DNA of 64,000 bases, from assembly GCA_964572745.1 (NCBI GenBank), contig CAZNFT010000002.1, forward strand, positions 36,855 to 100,854, in the 5' to 3' direction. This DNA is from M50B103 sp041667565 (GTDB lineage Bacteria; Fidelibacterota; Fidelibacteria; Fidelibacterales; Fidelibacteraceae). A model generated the notes under the pieces. It worked only from the letters and a program-made list of their open reading frames with translations, ran no database searches and was not told the DNA's origin. Within the stretch, counting starts at the first letter, position 1; each line of letters starts with the position of its first letter. Shown in pieces: positions 43,278 to 51,200 of the stretch. The position numbers and the translations under genes are program-made.

Positions 43278-44180
43278 TCACTTTTTTCTTTTGCTTTTCT
43301 TGAACTTAACACCGGGATAAGGGTCTTTTTGATCATCAGGAAATGTCTCCAGTTTTTTGGGATTTTGAAGATAATCATTGAGTACGTGAAAGGTGTTATT
43401 AAAATATACTCCGTCAGCAATGCGTTCATCAACGCTTATACGCATAGGAATAACTGTTTTAACGCTGGTTTCGCCGGTTTCCTGATCGACGATCAGGTCT
43501 TTTTTCAATCCGCCGAGGACAAAGAACAGGGAAAGATCGCCATAATCATAAAGATGATGGAAGGGAGGATTTTGAACACCAAATGAGCCTAGGTTAGCAA
43601 TATAAGCAGAGCCATGGACACTATCCGTTGATGCAAGACTTTCAGGCATCATATTACGTTCATCCAGGAATTTATACATGAACCATGTAAAGAATTTGAC
43701 GAACCAGCGGGGTAATTTCATGAGTATTTCAACCGCTTTTTCATCACTTTTATCCGATTTTTCGCTTTTAGATTCTTTAATTTCTTTTCGGGCTTTTTTG
43801 TGAACTTCAAAAATGCCGTCTCTTGGACCGAGTTTTAATCCAATAGTACGCTCTTCGCCATCATCTGTCAATTCACGCTTTGAAATAAAGAAATAGATAT
43901 GCTCATTTCTTTGAAAATAACGACGACCGATAATGAAACGGTTTAGACGCGGACGATCTAAAAACATACGATGGATGGCTGCTAGGTAAAGATCAAAGAT
44001 CTTGATCTGATCATCTTTAGGGCGATCTTTATTAACTTCTTTTAGGTAAGCTAAAGTATTTTCCATTTCAATATTAATATCCGAATAGACAAGCGAAGCA
44101 TTTCGGTTTGGCATAATGTAAGGAAAAAAACGATTGATCGCGCTTACTGTCTTAATGGGTGTACCATTATATCTTCTCAT
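43278..44180 (-). CDS. 2-oxo acid dehydrogenase E2-like acyltransferase domain protein (copy 1)
   Basis: A 300-residue stand-alone catalytic domain of the CAT/E2 fold, without lipoyl or peripheral-binding domains. The segment AYIANLGSFGVQNPPF matches the E2 core, and the active-site region reads SVDERIADGVYF where true E2 enzymes have HRxxDG, so the catalytic histidine is replaced. The start at 44180 is chosen for AAGGAGGGA just upstream; an earlier start at 44207 would place that site inside the gene. It is the downstream member of a tandem pair with the gene at 44370. Confidence 0.8.
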   Translation of the reverse strand: MRRYNGTPIKTVSAINRFFPYIMPNRNASLVYSDINIEMENTLAYLKEVNKDRPKDDQIKIFDLYLAAIHRMFLDRPRLNRFIIGRRYFQRNEHIYFFISKRELTDDGEERTIGLKLGPRDGIFEVHKKARKEIKESKSEKSDKSDEKAVEILMKLPRWFVKFFTWFMYKFLDERNMMPESLASTDSVHGSAYIANLGSFGVQNPPFHHLYDYGDLSLFFVLGGLKKDLIVDQETGETSVKTVIPMRISVDERIADGVYFNNTFHVLNDYLQNPKKLETFPDDQKDPYPGVKFKKSKRKK

Positions 44181-44369
44181 GTGTTCCCTCCTTGTAATAA
44201 AAAACACGGGAGTATATTAGTCATAAATGCTATCAATTGAAAATAAAAAAATAAGAGCAGCAGAATTTTAGTTTTAGATTTAAAAAGGGAAGACAGATAG
44301 TACGAGCCACAAGTTGCGGGCACAGTTTGGAATTCACAGACTTTTGATCTCCGGCTTCCGGTTTTTTGC

Positions 44370-45272
44370 TCAGGATTTTCTTTTGTTTTTTTTAAACTTA
44401 ACACCGGGGAAAGGATCTCTTTGATCATCGGGAAATGTTTCCAGTTTCTTGGGATTTTGAAGATAATCATCAAGCAAGCGAAAAGTTTTATTAAAATATA
44501 CACCGTCAGCAATACGTTCATCAATGCTTATACGCATTGGAATAACTGTTTTAACGCTTGTTTTACCAGTTTTTTGATCGACTATAAGATCTTTTCTCAA
44601 TCCACCGAGGACAAAGAACAGGGAAAGATCACCATAATCATAGAGATGATGGAAGGGAGGATTCTGAACGCCAAAAGAGCCCAGGTTAGCAATATAAGCA
44701 GAGCCGTGGACACTATCCGTTGATGCAAGACTTTCAGGCATCATATTACGTTCATCCAAGAATTTATACATGAACCATGTAAAGAATTTGACGAACCAGC
44801 GGGGTAGTTTCATGAGTATTTCAACCGCTTTTTCATCACTTTTATCTGATTCTTGGGTTTTGGAATCTTTAATATCTTTTCGAGCTTTTTTATGCACCTC
44901 AAAAATGCCGTCTCTTGGGCCGAGTTTTAGTCCGACAGTACGTTCTTCGCCATCATCAGTTAATTCACGCTTTGAAATAAAGAAATAGACATGCTCATTT
45001 CGTTGAAAATAGCGACGACCGATAATAAAACGGTTGATACGCGGACGATCCAAAAACATACGATGAATGGCTGCAAGGTAAAGATCAAAGATCTTGATCT
45101 GATCATCTTTAGGGCGGTCTTTGTTAATATCTTTTAGGTATGCTAAAGCATTTTCCATTTCAATATTAATATCTAAATAGATCAGGGAAGTATTGCGGTT
45201 TGGCATCATATATGGAAAAAATCGATTTTTACCGCTAATTGTTTTAACGGGTGTCCCATTATATCTTCTCAT
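44370..45272 (-). CDS. 2-oxo acid dehydrogenase E2-like acyltransferase domain protein (copy 2)
   Basis: A 300-residue paralogue of the preceding protein, the same length and nearly identical over most of the chain, differing mainly in the Ser/Lys-rich segment near 135-150 and the ends. The same AAGGAGGGAACAC leader precedes both start codons, so the duplication included the translation start region. The active-site position again reads DERIADG, without histidine. The natural acyl acceptor is unknown. Confidence 0.8.
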   Translation of the reverse strand: MRRYNGTPVKTISGKNRFFPYMMPNRNTSLIYLDINIEMENALAYLKDINKDRPKDDQIKIFDLYLAAIHRMFLDRPRINRFIIGRRYFQRNEHVYFFISKRELTDDGEERTVGLKLGPRDGIFEVHKKARKDIKDSKTQESDKSDEKAVEILMKLPRWFVKFFTWFMYKFLDERNMMPESLASTDSVHGSAYIANLGSFGVQNPPFHHLYDYGDLSLFFVLGGLRKDLIVDQKTGKTSVKTVIPMRISIDERIADGVYFNKTFRLLDDYLQNPKKLETFPDDQRDPFPGVKFKKNKRKS

Positions 45273-45429
45273 GTGTTCCCTCCTTGTAATAAAAACACGA
45301 GTATATATTAATCATAAACACCTTGAATTAAAAGAAAAAATCAAGGCTTCCACAGCCTGATATTTTAACTACAATTAAAAAGGGCGAACATTTAGCTCGC
45401 CCAGTAGTTACTTGTCATTCTTCACTATT

Positions 45430-47970
45430 TTATATTTCCATCCAACGAATTAATCTGGGTTCGAATTTTGTCTTCAAAAGGGGATAAGTCGGACGAACAT
45501 GAATACCGTATTTATATCTTCCACCCTTAGGTATTTGAAGGACTCCGGAATAGATATGGCGTTGAGATGTTGCTTCGCTGATCTCTAATTCTACAATCGC
45601 TATAGGTTCTTTATCTTCATAACCTTCACGGACAAGCAGAGCTTCAGCAACCACATCTTCGGGTTTTAAGCCATCCAGATCTATATCAGCATTCAGGGTA
45701 ATATTTAACTCATTGGTAAAATCACCCATGGGATTGATCTCAGTGATCCAGATCTTATCCCAAGCCTTTGTAACTTTATCTTTCCATTCGCTTAATGCTT
45801 TTGCACCCTTTTGATCATCTGCATTGAGATCTTTACTATATTCATGTGCAGGGATATAAAGTTTATTGACATAATCTTTTACCATGCGAGATGTTGAAAA
45901 AGTAGGGACGACTGATTTGATCGAATCTCTCATGCGTTTGATCCAAGCAGGAGAGAAACCCTTGTCGCCAACTTCATAGAATTCAGGGACAATAGAATTT
46001 TCAAGTGTGTAATACATGCTGATAGCATCTTCGCGGTCTTGGATTTCCAAATTATCATATTCTTTTTCTTCGCCAATGGACCAACCGTTCTTCCCGTTGT
46101 AACTTTCACGCCACCAACCATCAAGTACAGAGAAGTTAATACCACCATTAATTGGAACTTTCTCGCCTGATGTTCCTGAAGCTTCACGAGGTCTGCGTGG
46201 ATTATTCAACCAAACATCAACACCGGATACCAGGTAACGGGCGAGTGACATATTATAGTTTTCAAGAAGAATAATTTTACCAAGAAATTCATCACGCATG
46301 GATAATTCATAAATCTGGCGAATCAATTCCTGTCCCGGGCGATCGGCTGGATGTGCCTTGCCTGCAAAGAACAGTACTACAGGATGCTTTTTATCATTTA
46401 AAATGCGTTTTAATCTTTCTTCATCATGGAAAATCAATGTTGCGCGTTTGTATGTAGCAAAACGACGGGCAAAGCCAATAAAAAGTGCATTTTCGTTGAT
46501 ATTTTTGCAGATCTTGTCAGAAATATGATTTGGAATACCATTGCGCTCATTACGGGCACGGATGCGACGTCTTACGACGTCAGCCAGACGAGCTTTACGT
46601 TGATAATGAGCCTCCCAGAGTTTTTTGCCCGGGATATTATCGACACGTTCCCACACGAGGGGATCGTCAATTTTATTTTGCCAGTCATTTGTCAGATATT
46701 CATTATATAAAGCTTTAAAGTTTTTAGCCATCCATGTTTCGGTGTGAACACCATTTGTAATATGGCCAATCGGGACTTCATAGGAGGGAATATCTTTCCA
46801 GACTTCATTCCATATTTGTCTTGAGACTTGACCATGAAGTTCACTCACACCATTTGCACTCTTTGAACAATTAAAAGCAAGAATGGTCATACTGAATAAA
46901 CCTGTGCTTACATCTTTACCCATAGCAAAGAACTCGTCCCAGCTAATGCCATAAGGATCAAGCTGAGAACCGAAATATTCTTTCATCATGTGTTCATTAA
47001 AGGCATCGTTTCCGGCAGGAACAGGTGTATGAGTAGTAAAAACAGATTTAGATGACACCAATTCTTTGGCAAGATTGACCGGATAACCTTTAGCGATATA
47101 TTCACGGATCAGTTCTATACCAAGAAAGGCTGAGTGACCTTCATTCATGTGATAAACGCTGGGTTCTATATCCAGAGCACGTAAAACACGAACACCACCA
47201 ATACCCAAAAGAATTTCCTGAGTGATACGCATATTCTGATCACCACCGTAAAGCTGTGAGGTTACAATGCGATCTTCGGGAAGGTTTTCGTAAATATCAG
47301 TATCAAGTAGATAAATTGGAGTACGACCTGCTTGCATTTTCCAGACTTGTGCATAGATCTTACGACCCGGGAACAAGACAGAGATCTTCACAGGATCACC
47401 ATTTTTATCAAGAACTAGTGTTACGGGAATATCTTCAAAATCGTAGGTCGGATAAACATTTTCTTGTTTACCTTCACTGTCAATTCTTTGGATAAAGTAA
47501 CCTTGTTTGTACATCATACCAACACCGACAAGAGGAATACCCAGGTCGGAAGCTGATTTACAATGGTCTCCAGCAAGAATTCCTAAACCGCCTGAATAAA
47601 CGGGGACAGATTCGTGCACACCAAATTCTGCAGAAAAATAGGCAACGGTAAAATCTTTTTTGTCTTTAAAAGTTGTATCATACCAGGTGTCTTTTCGCGT
47701 CATATAATGATTAAAATCATCTAAAACTTCGCGGAAAAGCTCAAGAAAAGCAGGATCGTTGCTTTTAGCGTTTAATTCATGTTGCGAGATCTGTTTGAGT
47801 AGGGTCAGGGGATTGTGATCTACCTGTTTCCACAGATCACCTGCTAATTGGCGAAAGAGTTGTAATGCCTTTGGTTGCCAACTCCACCAAAGATTGTATG
47901 AAAAATCCTTGAATTCTTTTAATTCCTCAGGTACTTCATTTTGAACCGTAATGTTACGGAAACGTGACAT
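45430..47970 (-). CDS. glgP: Alpha-glucan (maltodextrin) phosphorylase
   Basis: An 846-residue GT35 enzyme releasing glucose 1-phosphate from glycogen-like glucans. The N-terminus FSYNLWWSWQP is the DUF3417 domain of the Thermus-type branch; FSAEFGVHESVPVYSGGLGILAGDH and MNEGHSAFL follow. The PLP lysine lies in EASGTSGEKVPINGG, where the usual form is SGMKAAMNG. GAGGAG precedes the ATG. It is not next to other glycogen genes here. Confidence 0.94.
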   Translation of the reverse strand: MSRFRNITVQNEVPEELKEFKDFSYNLWWSWQPKALQLFRQLAGDLWKQVDHNPLTLLKQISQHELNAKSNDPAFLELFREVLDDFNHYMTRKDTWYDTTFKDKKDFTVAYFSAEFGVHESVPVYSGGLGILAGDHCKSASDLGIPLVGVGMMYKQGYFIQRIDSEGKQENVYPTYDFEDIPVTLVLDKNGDPVKISVLFPGRKIYAQVWKMQAGRTPIYLLDTDIYENLPEDRIVTSQLYGGDQNMRITQEILLGIGGVRVLRALDIEPSVYHMNEGHSAFLGIELIREYIAKGYPVNLAKELVSSKSVFTTHTPVPAGNDAFNEHMMKEYFGSQLDPYGISWDEFFAMGKDVSTGLFSMTILAFNCSKSANGVSELHGQVSRQIWNEVWKDIPSYEVPIGHITNGVHTETWMAKNFKALYNEYLTNDWQNKIDDPLVWERVDNIPGKKLWEAHYQRKARLADVVRRRIRARNERNGIPNHISDKICKNINENALFIGFARRFATYKRATLIFHDEERLKRILNDKKHPVVLFFAGKAHPADRPGQELIRQIYELSMRDEFLGKIILLENYNMSLARYLVSGVDVWLNNPRRPREASGTSGEKVPINGGINFSVLDGWWRESYNGKNGWSIGEEKEYDNLEIQDREDAISMYYTLENSIVPEFYEVGDKGFSPAWIKRMRDSIKSVVPTFSTSRMVKDYVNKLYIPAHEYSKDLNADDQKGAKALSEWKDKVTKAWDKIWITEINPMGDFTNELNITLNADIDLDGLKPEDVVAEALLVREGYEDKEPIAIVELEISEATSQRHIYSGVLQIPKGGRYKYGIHVRPTYPLLKTKFEPRLIRWMEI

Positions 47971-48083
47971 ATTTTCTCCTCAGTTGATTAGGCTCAAACA
48001 TAAAAGATTTTTATTTGATAAGCCAATGAAAAATCTTAATTTTATCGCTGAAATTGTTTGAAAAGTAAATGATGGGAGCTTAA

Positions 48084-49379
48084 ATGGCAGAATATATTTT
48101 AGCTAAGCATATTTCGAAATATCTTGGCAAAGAGATCACACTTAAAGGCTGGGTCTATAATATCCGTAAAAGTGGGAAGATCTGGTTTTTGATCTTTCGT
48201 GATGGTACTGAATTTATACAGTGTGTTGTTCTTAAGAATGAGGTCAGCGAAGAATTTTTTGATTTTAAAAATACCTTAACTCAAGAATCTTCATTATCTG
48301 TAACCGGTATTGTTCAGGAAGCTCCTCGTCAGGAAGCCGGATACGAATTACTGGTAAAAGATATGGAAGTGATACATATCGCAGAAGAATACCCCATCGC
48401 TTTAAAGGATCATGGTGTTGATTTCTTGCTGGATAACCGCCATTTATGGTTACGCTCACGTCAACCTTATGCTATTATGAAAATTCGTTCTGAGCTTGAA
48501 AAAGCTTGCCGTGATTTTTTTGACGAACGCGATTTTACTTTAGTGGATTCACCCATGTTCACACCTAATGCCGCCGAAGGCTCAACGACCTTATTTGAAA
48601 CAAAATATTTTGATAAAACGGCTTATTTAACACAATCCGGACAGCTTTATTCTGAAGCAGCCATTATGTCCTTTAATAGAACCTATTGTTTTGGTCCATG
48701 TTTTAGAGCTGAAAAATCCAAAACCCGCCGACACTTGACAGAGTTCTGGATGGTTGAACCGGAAATGGCGTTTGCTGATATTTTTGATACGATGGATCTG
48801 GCCGAGGAATTCGTTGAATATTTAGTTAAACGCGCCCTGAAAAATTGTCGCCGTGAATTAGATATTCTTGGAAGAGATATTACAAAATTAGAAGCAATAC
48901 AAAGACCTTTTCCCAGAATCACTTACGATGAAGGACTTGAGCTTCTCAAGAAAAAAGGTTTTGATATAACATGGGGAGACGATCTGGGTGCACCTCATGA
49001 AACCGCCATTGCTGAAGATTACGATCAACCGGTCATGATCTGGCGTTGGCCGGGCGAATCTAAGGCTTTTTACATGAAACACGATCCCGAAGATGACCGC
49101 TATGTTTGGGGTGTTGACATGATCGCTCCCGAAGGTCACGGTGAGATCATTGGTGGTTCGCAGCGTGAAGAAGATATTAATGTCCTTTTGGCTCGGATTG
49201 AGAAAGAAAATCTGCCCAAAGAAGATTTTGAATGGTTTCTGGATCTTCGCCGATATGGCTCCGTTCCTCATTCAGGTTTTGGACTTGGACTGGAACGCAC
49301 CGTCGGCTGGATCTGTGGCACGCATCATATCCGTGAGTGCATTCCATGGCCAAGAACGATGGTGAGGTTGAAGCCGTAA
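48084..49379 (+). CDS. asnS: Asparaginyl-tRNA synthetase
   Basis: A 431-residue class II synthetase. The N-terminal OB fold (TLKGWVYNIRKSGKIWFLIFRDG) binds the anticodon; motif 2 reads FRAEKSKTRRHLTEFWMVEPEMAF and motif 3 GFGLGLERTVGWICG. The segment AFYMKHDPEDDRYVWGVDMIAPE with GGSQREED distinguishes AsnRS-type from AspRS. GGGAGC precedes the ATG. It is followed by two strong palindromes. Confidence 0.93.
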   Translation: MAEYILAKHISKYLGKEITLKGWVYNIRKSGKIWFLIFRDGTEFIQCVVLKNEVSEEFFDFKNTLTQESSLSVTGIVQEAPRQEAGYELLVKDMEVIHIAEEYPIALKDHGVDFLLDNRHLWLRSRQPYAIMKIRSELEKACRDFFDERDFTLVDSPMFTPNAAEGSTTLFETKYFDKTAYLTQSGQLYSEAAIMSFNRTYCFGPCFRAEKSKTRRHLTEFWMVEPEMAFADIFDTMDLAEEFVEYLVKRALKNCRRELDILGRDITKLEAIQRPFPRITYDEGLELLKKKGFDITWGDDLGAPHETAIAEDYDQPVMIWRWPGESKAFYMKHDPEDDRYVWGVDMIAPEGHGEIIGGSQREEDINVLLARIEKENLPKEDFEWFLDLRRYGSVPHSGFGLGLERTVGWICGTHHIRECIPWPRTMVRLKP

Positions 49380-49449
49380 GGCGCCTGCCAGCCGAAGCCT
49401 CGGCGCAGGCTGGTAAATCGTAAGTCGTAAGACGTGAAAATATACGTAG

Positions 49450-49476
49450 GGGCTCGACATGTCGAGCCCTTTGTTT
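49450..49476 (+). terminator. Terminator after asnS
   Basis: A perfect 20-base palindrome GGGCTCGACATGTCGAGCCC followed by TTTGTTTTT. Its position 70 bases after asnS and the T-rich tail fit a terminator. Confidence 0.75.
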
Positions 49477-49486
49477 TTGCAAATAA

Positions 49487-49514
49487 ATAGCCTTGGGTTT
49501 TAACCCAAGGCTAT
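49487..49514. repeat. Palindrome of the AATAGCC...GGCTATT type
   Basis: ATAGCCTTGGGTT pairs with AACCCAAGGCTAT over 13 bp with almost no loop. An imperfect relative lies at 13319-13349. Elements of this look recur in many FCB genomes as REP-like repeats; that is recollection, not a search. Confidence 0.75.
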
Positions 49515-49539
49515 TGAAATTGCAAGAATATTATTCATG

Positions 49540-49705
49540 TGAAAGCAATACCTCGTAGAGGTTTAATGTCTGTAGACAAATGATTGTCAAATAATTTCCT
49601 ACGCCGTAGGTGTGGAATGTAAATATTTATTGCACTCCTACGGAGTGATGGTAATTAGAGAATGATTCTTTCTACAGACATATTTCCCCTACGGGGAATC
49701 AAATG
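49540..49705. repeat. Cluster of small CTACG-type palindromes (REP-like)
   Basis: Four short hairpins in a row: ACCTCGTAGAGGT, CCTACGCCGTAGG, CACTCCTACGGAGTG and CCCCTACGGGG, set in a repeating AT-rich frame with TGTCTGTAGACA and CTACAGACA words at the two sides. They look like degraded copies of one another. No adjacent transposase. Confidence 0.7.
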
Positions 49706-49797
49706 CAAATCGCAAATTGATAATTTCCGATTTTAAATCGATTTGAAATTTGAGATATGCGATTTGAGTTTTGGTACAGCTTAGACTATTATCATAC

Positions 49798-50814
49798 TTA
49801 TGTTATCTTACTACTTTCTGTTAACTCAATATTCTCAGGATTTTTAGCTAAGCCAATCCATATGATCTTCTTGTAAAAATCACCCAGCGAAACAAGTTTA
49901 AGTATAATGACTAAAGAAATAAGTCTAACACCCACTATCCACCATAAATTTGCGCCAACGATGACATAAATAATAGTATCTTCAATAAATGCATGAACAA
50001 GGCACATTGAAATTGTCAGTAAGCAAACATCTTTGTGAGTTAATTTATTATCTTTATTCATTTGAAAAAGGATACCTGCGCCGTAGGCGATACCAATAAA
50101 AAAACCAACGAGCCATGTGCCTAAAGCGTTAACCGACATTCCAAAAAATCGCGGTAAAAAACTTAATTTTTCTTTGATTTTTGAACTTTGTTTCCAAAAT
50201 AAAAGTAGTTCATACACAAGCATAACTATCATCATTAGTCCAATGATCTGTCCCGATGTTGTTAGTATTTTCATCATGTGATTTCCCCAAGAAAAATCCT
50301 GAGTTGCGGAAAAGGGATTCATGACAACACCATGTATCACTTCCGGCATGATAAGATTTAAAAACATGCCCATTAGCAGACTGAAAATAATTCGCGTGAA
50401 AGCAATTCCAACTCGTCCCATTTTGAGTTTAATAAGGACTAATGTTTCTAAAATTAAGTTATGGGCAAAACCGGTAATAATAGCAATGATGGTAAGTTGT
50501 CTGAAAGTCAATTCAATGACGGAAGCAGCTGCAATTGCAGCAAAAAGATTATTTATCCAAGCAGCCAGGAGAACCAGAGCAGCCTCGCCCGGCAATCCAA
50601 GCAATTTCATAAAGGGTTCAAATATAGGCTCGATCAAGTCAAGAAATCCTATCTGATCAAGAAAAGCGGTCAAGAATGAAACGGGAATATAAATTTTCAA
50701 AAGCATCCAGGAAACTTTTAGTGCCTGTTTACCGGCTTTTACAAATACATCCTTAATGCTGTGAGGAATGAACTGCTTATTAAAATTTTTTGGATTTTTT
50801 TTCCTGCCTGTCAT
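49798..50814 (-). CDS. Gate-domain (nucleoside recognition) membrane permease
   Basis: A 338-residue protein with about eight membrane helices in two similar halves. The first half has LGLPGEAALVLLAAWINNLFAAIAA and the second GFFIGIAYGAGILFQ and MCLVHAFIEDTIIYVIVGAN, the pattern of the Gate domain found in SpmA/SpmB and YjiH-type proteins. Substrate and direction are unknown. It is divergent from the cobalamin operon. Confidence 0.8.
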   Translation of the reverse strand: MTGRKKNPKNFNKQFIPHSIKDVFVKAGKQALKVSWMLLKIYIPVSFLTAFLDQIGFLDLIEPIFEPFMKLLGLPGEAALVLLAAWINNLFAAIAAASVIELTFRQLTIIAIITGFAHNLILETLVLIKLKMGRVGIAFTRIIFSLLMGMFLNLIMPEVIHGVVMNPFSATQDFSWGNHMMKILTTSGQIIGLMMIVMLVYELLLFWKQSSKIKEKLSFLPRFFGMSVNALGTWLVGFFIGIAYGAGILFQMNKDNKLTHKDVCLLTISMCLVHAFIEDTIIYVIVGANLWWIVGVRLISLVIILKLVSLGDFYKKIIWIGLAKNPENIELTESSKIT

Positions 50815-50854
50815 GAGGAAATTTGAGGATATTTTTTGGGAAATGCAATTAATA

Positions 50855-50910
50855 CCTTACACACCTTTCCAACTACGTTCTTCGAGCTTCGTCGGACAGG
50901 TGTGAGAGGT
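50855..50910. repeat. Diverged copy of the dispersed ACACCT...AGGTGT hairpin element
   Basis: CACACCTTTCC at one side and GGACAGGTGTGAG at the other pair over CACACCT/AGGTGTG; the middle GAGCTTCG resembles the GGAGCTTCGG core of the copy at 58818. Confidence 0.5.
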
Positions 50911-50944
50911 ATTTTTATATTTGTATTTGCATGCATCAAAATTT

Positions 50945-51100
50945 GTCCGTATAATCAGCCATTGAAAAGTGGGGAAGTCCTGTGAAAATCAGGCGCAGTC
51001 GCGCTGCCGTGATGGTGACGAACTCAGCAAAGGCCACTCTGTAAAAAGGGGAAGGCGCTGAGGGAGGAAGACCCTAAGCCGGAATATCCAAATGTAATAA
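50945..51100 (+). promoter_or_regulatory. Cobalamin riboswitch (adenosylcobalamin-type aptamer)
   Basis: The conserved blocks appear in order: GGGGAAGTCCTGTGAAAATC (start of the core), AGGCGCAGTCGCGCTGCCGTGA (the B12-box-like arm, from 50991), then GCCACTCTGT, GGGGAAGGCGC and finally CCTAAGCCGGAATA. Downstream, CGCGAAAA-gg-CTG (51109-51121) can pair with CAG-TTTTCGCG (51174-51184) right before the ribosome binding site of the TonB receptor, a possible expression platform. Binding of B12 would reduce expression of the operon. Confidence 0.93.
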
Positions 51101-51200
51101 ATAAGCTTCGCGAAAAGGCTGAACATGATCAAAAAAATTTCAACATTCTGATCTTTCATCCCTGCTGCTTTTGCAGTTTTCGCGTTTTAAGGAGTAATTT

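Larger units (their letters stand above)
49380..49797. other. Intergenic cluster of palindromes and heptamer-like words
   Basis: Contains, in order: a GC-rich inverted repeat CCTGCCAGCC / GGCTGG region (49383-49412), TCGTAAG, TCGTAAG, ACGTGAA in 7-base steps (49417-49437), two strong hairpins (separate entries) and a group of CTACG palindromes (separate entry). No gene is supported. Confidence 0.7.
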
